A stretch of DNA of 39,552 bases from Helochares maculicollis (Eukaryota; Arthropoda; Insecta; Coleoptera; Hydrophilidae): positions 1-39,552 of the forward strand of contig JAWQRO010000410.1 of the NCBI GenBank assembly GCA_033557835.1, written 5' to 3'. The notes under the pieces were generated by a model. That model did not search any database. It was given only the letters and a program-made list of their open reading frames with translations, and was not told where the DNA came from. A program made the position numbers and the translations under genes. Below are positions 1 to 10,100 of the stretch, piece after piece; the stretch's first letter is position 1, and every line of letters starts with the position of its first letter.

Positions 1-600
1 CGGTATGGAATCTTAAATCCTGCCCTTCAGATCTACAAATATTCTACTCTATCCTCGGTCAAGGAGCTGAATTGAACTCTGCCTTCCTTCGCCTTAGTTC
101 TTCTTATATAGAAAGGTTTTCCTGACTTTTGACTAGCGCGTCAATTAATGGCCGTTGCGATTTCCATGAACCTCAGAGTTGCTTCCACGAATGAGCTGGT
201 TGGAGTACGTTGTGTTCGACTCAAATATGTAAACATAAGTAGTTGTGCCAACGAAAGCAATTTTGTTGTTGATAATAAACAAGATTTATTATTTATAATA
301 TATCCATTAAATCACAAAGCTGCATTTTGTTCTTAGAAGCGGTAGTCACTTACATTACATCATTAAAGATAGGTAAAATAAACAGAATTTTCACATGATA
401 CACAAAAGTACGGCGGCAGCCATGTCTCTTGTTTAGTCAAAACGGGTTTTTCTACAATTTCGGAATCACCCGTGTTTTTAGGATCAACTGTCCATTTCAG
501 ACGGGCTCCGTTTTATCACTAAGCTACGTATGAAACCTTTCGACATTTTGCTGCTATTCTCAATAGCGGCGCAGGAACTGCTCTTTGATAACCAGATCTG
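1..600. other. unassigned AT-rich DNA
   Basis: I see no convincing coding exon here. Short open frames exist but none resembles a known family. The stretch lies just downstream (on the minus strand) of a decayed R1-like element and may be its 3' end or other repeat-derived sequence. Confidence 0.4.
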
Positions 601-618
601 TTGAAGGCCTTTCTGCTA

Positions 619-1574
619 TTATTCAAGTTGCTTCTGCCGAGATTGTTTTGTAGGCTCTGACGTTTTTAAATACATCTTTCTCTGAACCCTTGTCAGCATT
701 TCATCGTTAGCTTTTAGACTGAGAGCAGCCTGCACCAAAACCAAGACAACGTATAACATCATCGACTTAGCTACTGCGCCAACCAGACTCTCCTTCAACT
801 CTCCCAGTCTTCTAATTCTCGGTAGAATATTTTTGAGGATCGCCTCCGTTTTTCCGCCTTTCCTACAGCTTGGCGGACGTACTAGCGGGATGTGAGGTTG
901 AAACAATCCTCAAATATTTCGCGTATTTCCCAGGGATTACATTTCCAGCTCTTATCCGGATTTTTGTAGGAAATTATTTAGTCTTTTCGCTTGGCACGGT
1001 GTCTTCTGTTTTCCTGAATCAGATATTGATACAGACCTATCCAATCTTCGATTCTTCTGATCGTGCCTTTCGTATTCCTGATGAGGGAGCGGTCTTCATT
1101 TGCTCTGACAACCAGAGCTAAGTCGTCTGCATGGCTCAAACATTCTTCCATTACAATTCTCAGATCATCTTTGCATAGCATTTCCACAGAAAAGGTTTCT
1201 GGGCCGAATCCTACAGGACCCCTGCCGTCATTTCTGTTTTAGGACCTCCCTCGTCATTTAGCTGGATGCTTCTTCCAGTCTCCTCGTCTTTTAAGCTCAT
1301 TTACGATGATACTCAACGACGCCGAGCTGAAGGCAATTTTAAAGTCCAGGGTGACAAAAACCATACGTCTCCTCTAAATCTTTTCTAGTCTATCAGCCAC
1401 AATTCTCTCGTAGAGCTTTCCAGCTACGCTTAGAAGGCACAGTGGTGCCTCCGCGTTTAGCAGTTCTCCAGGCATGGGAAGTAGCATTTTTTTGCCTCGT
1501 TTTCTCTCCGTAGAAAATATTCCAAAGCGCACCTCTTTACTCAGAAGCCTTCTTTCTATTTTTGTTGGTTTCAT
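619..1574 (-). pseudogene. decayed R1-like non-LTR retrotransposon, reverse transcriptase remnant
   Basis: Three blocks on the minus strand, broken by stops and frame changes, follow the order of an R1/I-type reverse transcriptase. Around 1374-1500 a block reads LLPMPGELLN then APLCLLSVAGKLYERIVADR, matching the LLPKPGK...RPLCLLDVAGKLYERL region of insect R1/TRAS-like elements. Around 1290-1370 a block resembles the VTLD-K-AFNSA segment. Around 1100-1135 the catalytic box reads HADDLALVV, a variant of YADD. Around 690-800 a block resembles the post-catalytic thumb (LxRVQRKM). No intact ORF1, endonuclease domain or poly(A) tail was located, so the copy is dead and probably truncated. Clade assignment rests on motif resemblance only. 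Confidence 0.75.
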
Positions 1575-2007
1575 ACCTTGATCTCAAGCTTGAGTCTCGT
1601 GTTTGACTCTTTATGTTCCTGGAGAAGCAGGGCCTTTGCGGAACCAATACTACTTTTTGCAAGCTTTAGATTCTTTTGAATGCGGACATTTTGAGACAAC
1701 CATATCTTTAGACCACGAGAAGATTCTTCTACTGCGCCTTCTACTGTTCGTTGGGCAGACTTTTTGCGCGATAGCCACTTTATACCATTTTTGTAAAGTT
1801 GACCCGTTCTCTTAACTTGACAACAATTATCTTACTAAAGCTCCAGACATCGAACTAAGCTGGGCTCAGAATTGGTATGCAGGCTTCTCTTATTTTCCCA
1901 TAATCGTCTATCTTCTTAAGTCATTTTTGTTCCTTCCAGTACAGAAGGCGACGTCTAATTAAAACGATTGCTTTACATTTGAAAGCTTGGTTCTTCTTTT
2001 TTGTATA

Positions 2008-3223
2008 CCAGGTGCGCAAGCTTAAAATGTTTTTTTCATGAAAAATACGCAATTATTTAAGAACTATGATAAAATATTTTGATTCAAAGTATTGGCCCTC
2101 GTTTTTTACACAATTTATTCATCTCTCGGGCAATTTATGGATACCATTCCAAAAGAAAGCTTCACTTTCATTCGTATCCATTCATCGAGCTATTTTTGTA
2201 CATCCTCGAAAGTCTTAAAGTGTTGCTCAGCTAGTGCGTGTCCCATCGATGAGAAGAGTTGATAATCAAAAGGCGCCAATTCTGGTGAATACGGCCGGTG
2301 GGATACGAGTTCCCAACCAAGCGAAGAAATCGTTTCTTTGATCACTTTGGCTGAATGTGCAGGAGCGTTGTCATGCTGCAGGATGACTTTGCCGAGTCTT
2401 CGAGCCCATTCTGGGCGTTTTTCTATCAATGCGTGGTTTAAATTGTTTTGCCGAGTTTAAGAAGCACACGACTTCCTTCTGATCCCACCACACACAGCAT
2501 TGTCTTCCTTCCAAAACGATCCGGTTTTGTACTCGTTGATGGTTGTCCTGGCGTTACCCACGATTTCTTACGTTTGGGATTCTCAAAATATATCCATTAT
2601 TCATCGCCAGTTTCAAGCCGATGCAAAAATACTCTTTATTTTTTGGCGTAAATGCAGCATTTTGCACACAATTTTTCGTCTTTCCATTTGTCGTTTTTTC
2701 AGTTTGTGTAGAACTCATTTTCCAACCATTTGAATCTTCCCCATGGCTCTCAAGTGATCGAAAATGGCTTCCTGAATGACATTCAACTGCTCCGCCATCA
2801 TTTGTTGTGTTTGTGTATCGTTTTCGTCCAATAATGCTTGTAATTCGTCGTATTCAAACGTTTTTGGTCGATTTTCACGTTCTTTGTCAATAACATTGAA
2901 ATTGCCACTTTTGAAACCAGCGTTCACAAGTCTTGACAGTTGGAGCAATATCGCCGTAAGTCTCTACAAGAATTCGATGATTTTCCACTGCCTTTTCCTT
3001 TTGATTGAACAAGAAAATCATTACATGCCGAAATTGCTCTTTACTTGCCTCAAAATTGTTTAACACGAAAAAGAAGTATGCTACTAATTCGTAAATAGCT
3101 AAACGAATATGACGTTTTGTAGTGGGCAGTCTTACCAAAAAATGGCGCTTTGGGTTCCAAAGGCGACAATAGATTTCATGCATCTCTTAACAACAAGACG
3201 GCATTTTAAACTTGCACACCTAG
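2008..3223 (-). mobile_element. complete but inactive mariner transposon with TIRs and TA target duplication
   Basis: The left end (2008-2029) begins CCAGGTGCGCAAGC and the right end (3202-3223), reverse-complemented, begins CTAGGTGTGCAAGT. The two 22-bp arms differ at three positions. TA dinucleotides flank both ends (2006-2007 and 3224-3225), the expected mariner target-site duplication. The element is about 1.2 kb, close to the usual mariner size. It encodes one transposase on the minus strand, now broken. This bounds the insertion precisely. Confidence 0.93.
2100..3183 (-). pseudogene. broken mariner transposase (DD34D)
   Basis: The reading frame is split by frameshifts and stops. The N-terminal part (3183 to about 2890) carries the helix-turn-helix region and a block resembling FNQKEKAVENHRILVETYG, typical of mariner. 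The segment around 2720-2900 includes ERENRPKTFEYDELQALLDE. All three acidic catalytic positions are visible: Asp in ETGDE (about 2600, followed at once by a stop where Lys is usual), Asp in LQHDNAPAH (about 2370), and Asp in PELAPFDYQLF (about 2270), the last two spaced as DD34D. The reading frame cannot yield a functional protein. Confidence 0.9.
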
Positions 3224-3419
3224 TAGAAGTATTATGCTTAAGCTTGTAGCCTGTTCGACCAACAGTCACTCTCTTTAATTTTCATGACAAGATTCCCGTG
3301 TAGGTAACTAACAACTGTTTAAACTAGAGGATCATTAGTCTCACATTTCGGCTAGCCTGACATTTGAATATAATATTATGTTCACTAAATTTATTATATA
3401 ATCAATGTTTGCTAAATTA

Positions 3420-3425
3420 TTTATT
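3420..3425 (-). terminator. candidate polyadenylation signal of the caspase gene
   Basis: AATAAA on the minus strand, about 100 nt beyond the caspase stop codon. The sequence is AT-rich, so chance occurrence is possible. Position and strand fit a 3' end. Confidence 0.45.
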
Positions 3426-3522
3426 TGCGCTTATAAGTATACATAAATATATGTTTGTAAAAAAACTTGTTTATAGAAATATAAAGTATTTATATTATAA
3501 TATTAGTATTTTGAACACATTC

Positions 3523-5137
3523 TTATTTTAAAGATGCAAATCTTTTCAAAACACCATCTTCCAAATATATTCCTGGGTGTAAATAACATTTCTTATTGAA
3601 ACCGTTATTTGTGTAAGATGAAGTCTGCATGGTAAGTCTTTCTGAACGATATCTCTGTAAGTTCTGATCTATTATTTTTAATAAATCTTCAACGTGAGTA
3701 TCGTGTGCTTGCTTCATGAATACTTCGCAGAAGGTTTGAATGTACCAAGATCCTGTATAGATGTCCCTGTGTGATGAATATCCTAAAAGCCAATCAAAAT
3801 TATATATACTTAACAAATTTTAACTCACGTTTGATTCCAAAATGTATTACCTGGTAAAGTAGAATGTGCTACTAAAATATCTGACATTGTACGCAATGGG
3901 AGTTTCGTAACACTGTCAGTTTCAATACGTGTAGTGGTTGCTCCAAGATCGCTGATTTCCCCCCTGCATGTTTGGTAAACCAAAATTTTCGGCTTCTTTT
4001 GCATATAAGGACAGTTTTCATTGTTAAACTGATGTTCAATCCACTGTGATTGTACTTTCCCATGGTCTGTACAAATCACAGTACAATCATCCGAAGTCTT
4101 TTTCCCATGGCTCATAATGAAAACAAACACAATATCCATATATTTCAATTTTTGATCGGATGCAAAGTTTTGAATTGCCATTTCCATATCCTTAAAAATA
4201 AAGCAAAACATTTGTGTGATATAAAGGCCTTACTAAAAGCCAGTACAGAAAATTGAAATTGGAGGTTATATTTTAAATAGATTTTACTTCATTCATTGCC
4301 TAAACACAATAATTTCTGAGCTTTTGTGTTGATTTGCTTTTTGTTTGATGACGAATTTTGCCAGTAATCAAGCAAATTTGCTTTGCATAAAAATGTTGCC
4401 TCACATATGGAGCTTAAACAGCAAATGAAGTGATGTGGAACACAATAAAAATTTGTCATAAACAATACTTACGTTTTTACTTAGATTTAAATAAACTTCA
4501 ACGTGCATATGCATAAGTTCAAATAGTGTTTTCAAATTTTTGTCATCGTATTGTGAGCCATTTCTAGGAGGCTCAATATCGTTTATAAATTTTCGGTTAT
4601 TTATTATTAAAACAGCGCCTCGGTGTGGAGAGTGTGTTTGATAATGATATTCAGCTATTTGGTCGTAGAATTGATTACCTAATTGTAAATTAATCTCCAA
4701 AGGAGTTCTGCCCATATTAATACCAACATTTTCTTTTTCGGAATTGGGAATATTTGGAAGTCGCCAATTCATGTAGGATGGTAATTCGTAAGGAACAGCA
4801 TGTCTTTCTGCAAAAAACGTGAAAATAATTAACACTTATCAGTAGTTACTGGTTAAATTTTACTTACGGTTGCCCAAACGATCATCATGTCTCAAAACAA
4901 CATTAGAAGCTCCTACGTTACCATTATCTGAGTTCAACAATAGATTTGCTAACGAATGCTGATCAGTTTCACGTAATGCTTGCACCAAGTGGTCGAAAGC
5001 CTTAGGCCCTCTTTTTAAAATTCTCTCGAAGATTGTTTGCTTGGTTTTCCTCTCATCGTTTGATATCTATAAAATGATAATTTTTTAAAATGATCAGTGA
5101 AAATATTTCATAGCAAAATAGATGTGCAAATGAAGTG

Positions 5138-5175
<38 letters not shown>

Positions 5176-5633
5176 GCAAATACAAACATACTCTCTCTCC
5201 CCCAAGAGGTTCATACATGGAATAATGTTGCCGATTTTGCATGACATAGGGAGTGTTAGTTGTAGTACTTTAAATTGAACAAAACATTTTGGAAAATTAT
5301 TTATTTTGTGAGGCATATTTTTTTGAATGAATAAATGCAAGTAAAAATGATATCTATATTATGCTTCTCGAAAGAGGAGTTTGAGAAATTAATTATAATT
5401 TTTGTGCAACCAAAATATTTTATTTTTGTGATGTTTAACAGTATAACTTACAAAAATAGACTTACATGATCCATTATCATTAAATTGGAAAAGACTTTTC
5501 GGTCAAGTAGTTTCGGTATCAATTTATTGATATCACATTCGTTAACAAGAGTATTAAAATGTTGTCGTATGATCTCTTTGTGTTCGTCCAGCATGCCGAG
5601 GTTCTGGATAGGCCGAGTTATTATTCTTGGCAT
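3523..5633 (-). CDS. CARD-containing initiator caspase (Dronc / Nedd2-like)
   Basis: Five exons on the minus strand: 5466-5633, 4868-5066, 4473-4807, 3851-4190 and 3523-3782. All introns are GT-AG and the joined frame is continuous: 1302 nt, 433 aa plus stop. Residues about 13-100 form a CARD spanning exons 1-2 (LDEHKEIIRQHF ... AFDHLVQALRETDQHSLANL), the domain that docks initiator caspases on Apaf-1/Dark-type adaptors. A linker follows, then the p20 region with catalytic His262 in FIMSHG and Cys309 in QTCRG, and the p10 region with GSWY (358-361). Domain order and length fit insect Dronc. The catalytic pentapeptide has Thr where QACRG is usual; Drosophila Dronc also departs from that consensus. 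A likely interdomain cleavage site is Asp326 in IETD, by inference. The start ATG at 5633 is the first in frame with the CARD. Upstream non-coding exons cannot be excluded. Confidence 0.93.
5142..5174. repeat. (CA)n microsatellite in caspase intron 1
   Basis: About 16 uninterrupted CA dinucleotides, followed after a short spacer by a CT-rich stretch at about 5191-5204. It lies between caspase exons 1 and 2. It is likely length-polymorphic, as such tracts usually are. Confidence 0.97.
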
Positions 5634-6938
5634 TGCGAATTATTGCATAATATATGTTATACAAGTATTAAAAGAACAGTATTAATTTCAAATTAGCCGC
5701 TGTACTTGCAAGAGTTCTAACGGGGAATAAGAATAAAATTTAAAAGTTACAAAAATGCTTAACTATGATTCACCTGCACCACACACAACAAAACAAGCTT
5801 GACGTATCTTATGACATTGAACATTAATATTAAATCCCAGTATCTAATGAATACTTTAGTTCGCTTTCGATTTTATCAATTTTATTTTTTATCTTAATTA
5901 TAAGAAGACAGCGCAAGGGTTATAAGAATTTCAAACATTGTTCCTTTAACAAAATTGTTTAGGATGACTTAACTTTCTTGAGGGGTAAAGAGTTATATTA
6001 TTTTTATGATTAAAGTGCTGTTATATATCTAGTTTCATTTATTTGTGAAATTAAATTACAATTAAGTAGATTTTCAGTATTTTAATGAGCGATTATATTT
6101 TTTATAGGTAATATCGATGTCTTAGTACACTGAAATGTTTTTTATTTATGTAGGTATAGCCTTCAACTCATATTAAAGGCTAAATTTTTATAAAATATTT
6201 GCAGCACTTCTTCTTTCTAGATTTAGTAGAATAGTCACATTAACCGAATTTATTACCTTGAGATAAAGAAATCATGAAAACACATTTTATAATATTCATT
6301 TCTAAAAAATATGCAGGTTGAGAAAAGTATGGGGTTCTTAAACTATCTTACAATAGGTATTGGCTAGTTAACAACCCACAAAGTTTTCTTTATATTTTTT
6401 ATTACAAGTCTAATAAGACCATTGACTAATTTACCAGTTACACAACTCCGCATTTAATGTTTTAAGCAAGAGCAGATTACATTTTCGTAGAAGAAAAAAC
6501 AATCAATGCAAAATGTTGGTATTGTAATAATTAATGATGTATATTCTAATTTTCTAAGTGAAAGGTTGCTAGATGTAAGAAATTCGAAGTAATTGCTTTT
6601 TTTTCGAATTATCTGAGATATCAACGGTGGTACATGTTAAAAACCACTAATCCCCTGAGTGATAAGTTAAACACAGAGGAGTACTTTATTATTTTAAAGA
6701 ATTACCTTTTTGTCTGCTTTTAAAACTGTGAACCCGTAACAAGCGAAGCAATAAAAATAAAGAGAATCCAAAACAATTATTGCCACAAAAAATTCAAACC
6801 ACCCGTGGTAAAACGCTAGGTCTGCATAAACTTATGTCTTAATGCACACAAGCGGATGTTTTGATATAGTTCTTAAACCTTGACGCTCTAATAAGTAGCT
6901 AACTAAAATCCTCATTTAGAATATAAACCCGAATACAT
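5634..6938. other. intergenic interval between the caspase start and the 3' end of the giant gene
   Basis: Very AT-rich with no supported coding exon. It must contain the caspase promoter/5' UTR (left side, minus strand) and the tail of the upstream gene (right side). No clear TATA box or conserved motif was identified. Confidence 0.5.
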
Positions 6939-6944
6939 TTTATT
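6939..6944 (-). terminator. candidate polyadenylation signal of the giant gene
   Basis: AATAAA on the minus strand, about 70 nt after the TAA stop at 7011-7013. Distance and strand fit. The AT-rich background makes it only moderately specific. Confidence 0.5.
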
Positions 6945-7010
6945 CACAAAAATATCATCACAACGAATTTACCAATACAATGATCAAGGATGTTGTTTGT
7001 CGTCTCCAAG

Positions 7011-7135
7011 TTAGCGAGTTTGTTTTTTAACAGGAGTTCCTTTACTAGCAGATATTAAACCAATACCGCAATACTTCTCAAATTCTTTGATCTTCACATC
7101 TACTGTGTCCAATCTTGACAAGAATATCATAGCAG
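7011..7135 (-). CDS. giant gene, terminal coding exon
   Basis: Begins after the acceptor TTTTTCAG and encodes about 41 residues, starting AAMIFLSRLDTVDVKIKEFE and ending in a Lys/Arg-rich tail with TAA at 7011-7013. It continues the helical C-terminal region of the previous exon. It is joined across a 54-bp intron whose removal or retention both keep the frame. Confidence 0.7.
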
Positions 7136-10100
7136 CTGAAAAATAAATTATTATATCATCGGTTTTTTTATAATAACTTATAATCCTACCTTCCAATTGA
7201 ACATCAGTTACAAGTAAACCTTTACCGATGTAGCTTGCAATCAATTCTAAATGAGGATGTAAACCAGCTCTGTACCTGGCTGCCAAAATACGAAGCAAAA
7301 GCAAACTTTCCACGGAGAGGGACTCTCCTCGTTTGTTTGCCTCTTTTTCAGCCACTTTATAGACGGAAATGAATACCTCACGTAATTGATTTTTGACAAC
7401 CTTCTCTTCATTATCTTCATCTTCGAACTGAGTCAATCCGAATATGTTGATCATACCAATTTCTCCGTCTTCAACCTTCTCGAGTGTCCTCAAGAAACCA
7501 TCCAGCTTAACGGCGTTGTTAATCCTCTTGTTTATGATGGCTTCAACCAATTGTAAGAAGTACCTCATTGTTCTTGGTTTTGCTTTCAAAGCGACCAAGT
7601 ATAATAAAGTGCCTTGCGTTGTAGTGATTTGGTTGATCCAAACTCTAGCCTCAGTTATAGCAGCAAGGAGCCTGTGTTCTACATCTTCATCTTTCAAAGC
7701 GTTTGTAGCTTCATCAACCATAAATCCTAAAGCCAATAAGAAATCCAACGGTGTATCTCGTTCAGAGAAATCAATGATGGATTCGGTTTCTGCAATGTTT
7801 TTAGAAGCCTTAATTTTATCTTGCTTATTGAAAGCAAAGCATTGATCGCCAGATAAAGCAATATTATCCGTCCTAAAGCCTCTAGTGAAGCAGCGTCCAA
7901 TTTCAGCAGGATCGACAACTTCATAAAGTCCGGTGCTTGTAGGTAAATGCTTCTTTTCTAAAGCCATAAGTTCTTCTGGTTTCATTGCAAACCTGACTTT
8001 GGATTCTGCCATGCTAGGATCTTCCTCTTCAATCATTGGTAATTTATTTACTATTTCATCCGTTTCTTTTTTGTCTTTAACTTTCGACAATTGCTCTGAA
8101 AAGAATTGTTGATCAGTTGATAGTCTCTCTGAAATTTCATCTTCCTTTTCATAAGAATCCAATAATCTATCAAACACTTCTTTATCAGTCAAACCCTTTC
8201 GCATTTCTTCAAAAGCTTTCTTTCGTTCTTCAGTTTCTTCAATAGGTACGTAATCTTCTGTTATCTTCTCTCCTGAAGCACCTGGTGTTGAGCCAGTAAC
8301 GCGGTCAACAATTTCATTTAATAAATCTATGATGAAAGCATTATTTTTTAACTTTTCCGCTTCTGATATTGTATCGAAGACCTTATCAATATTCGTATCT
8401 TTCGCCCCTTCGTCCTCAACTGGTTCTACTTCTTTTTCCTCTTCCTCTTTTTCTTCTTCCTCTTTTTCTTCTTCTTCTTTTTTCTCGTCTTCTTCCAGTT
8501 CCTCCTCCTCTTCTTCCTCTTCTCCTTCCTCTTCCTCCTCCCCTTCCTTCTTCTCTTCTTCTCTTTCTTTCTCTTTTTCATCTTCTTTCTCTTCATCTCC
8601 TTTTGGCTCTTCTTCTGATATGGATTTTGCCGGACTTATTCCTTCGATTTCATCAAGAGATTTTTCCAAATTAATTGAAATTTGACGATGTATGTCTTCC
8701 TCCACTAATTCTTCTTCCGATTTTGGTTCTGGGACAGAAACATCTTTTTCTTCGACAGGTTTTCCAAGTAGAGAGTCAGAAGTTTGAATACCTCCTTCTA
8801 TGTACATAGGCTTTGGAGATGGAACTTTCCTTCCTAATAAAACATTTAAAGGTATTTCCGTGTAGTCAACATATTGCTTCCAATAGCCACTTTTTTTTGC
8901 TTCTTCTTCCATTTTAATTTTCTCGTAGTACGCCTTACAATCTTGAATTTGTTGTTTGTACGTTCTGATTGCTGGGTAGGTTTCACATTCACACTTTTCC
9001 ATTTCCTGTTTTGGCATTTTTTTTTCAATTGAGGTATCATCTTTTGTTGTACTGTCTATAGATTTTCTATCTCTTTGTTTACTGTCTTTAGATTTTCTAT
9101 CTGCTTGTTTACCAGCCGGTTCTTTTTTAGCACTCTTGGTTTCGGGCTCGTTGCCGCTGCTACTTGACGTCGAACTTGATGAAGCGATTTCATCAGGTTT
9201 ACGTAGATAAGATTGGATCGCATCAAAGAATTTTTGGCACATAGGTTCGATGTTCTTTTCGCTTTCTTTGTAGCCTTCATTTTCGAATAGTTTTTTTAAT
9301 GCCTTTTCGGCTTCCGGTTGACCTTGACTTTTATGTTTTTTCGGTTGCTCTTTTCTTCGTTTTTGAAAAAACCACTTGTTTTTAGGGGGTGGTTTCTCTT
9401 TTATACGTGTTGCTGAAGGAAAGAAAAATGTTTTATTTAGTAATTACATAACTTGTATAGTGTTATTAATATGAAAAAATATCAGATGTATTGCGTTGAA
9501 TGAGTCTCATATATTATTTGGTATATTATAGAAGATAGTCTGTGTATTGATTTAATCCTTTTAATAGATGAATTTCATGGCTTAGTAGAAGCGAATTATT
9601 ATTTGTGTAAAAAATGTGATCAATATTATTATTCACTAGTAAGAAGTCCCTTTCATTCATATTTATATCATGCCAATAATAAGCCACATTATTTTTGCGC
9701 TAGGATTAGATACATAGTGAACTTTCCGTGCTTTCACTTGCTTTGAAGCTGAACAAACAGGTTCAGTCTATTGTGAAGTAGGGTGTCGTAGTTTAGCAAT
9801 ATCATGTTCGCAATTGTCTATTACCCATGATATATAGAAATAATCATTTCTTCAGTAGTTGCACTTTTTGGACAGCCAAAGCGAACAATATCTCTAAGGC
9901 CTAACCGTTCACATTGGAACTCTTTTGTTCACTTGCATATCATTGTTTTAGTAAGTACATGTTTCCCCACAATATTTTGTTTCAATTTTCCATAACCTTT
10001 AAACTTCTTTCACAAAAAATTTTGCTGCAACACGATATTTAATTTCTTCAATAAAAAACACTGTGATATGTCTACTCTCAATATCTTGTAAATAAAGACT

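Noticed and set aside
2448..3063. Plus-strand frames across the mariner copy
   Set aside because: Shadows of the minus-strand transposase; no similarity of their own.
5141..5204. CA/CT repeats as part of a protein (Cys/Val run)
   Set aside because: It lies inside caspase intron 1; the Val-Cys run is a translation artefact of the microsatellite.
8329..8685. Plus-strand frames rich in Ser or Leu opposite the Glu tract
   Set aside because: They are the reverse complement of GAA/GAG codons and have no independent coding signature.
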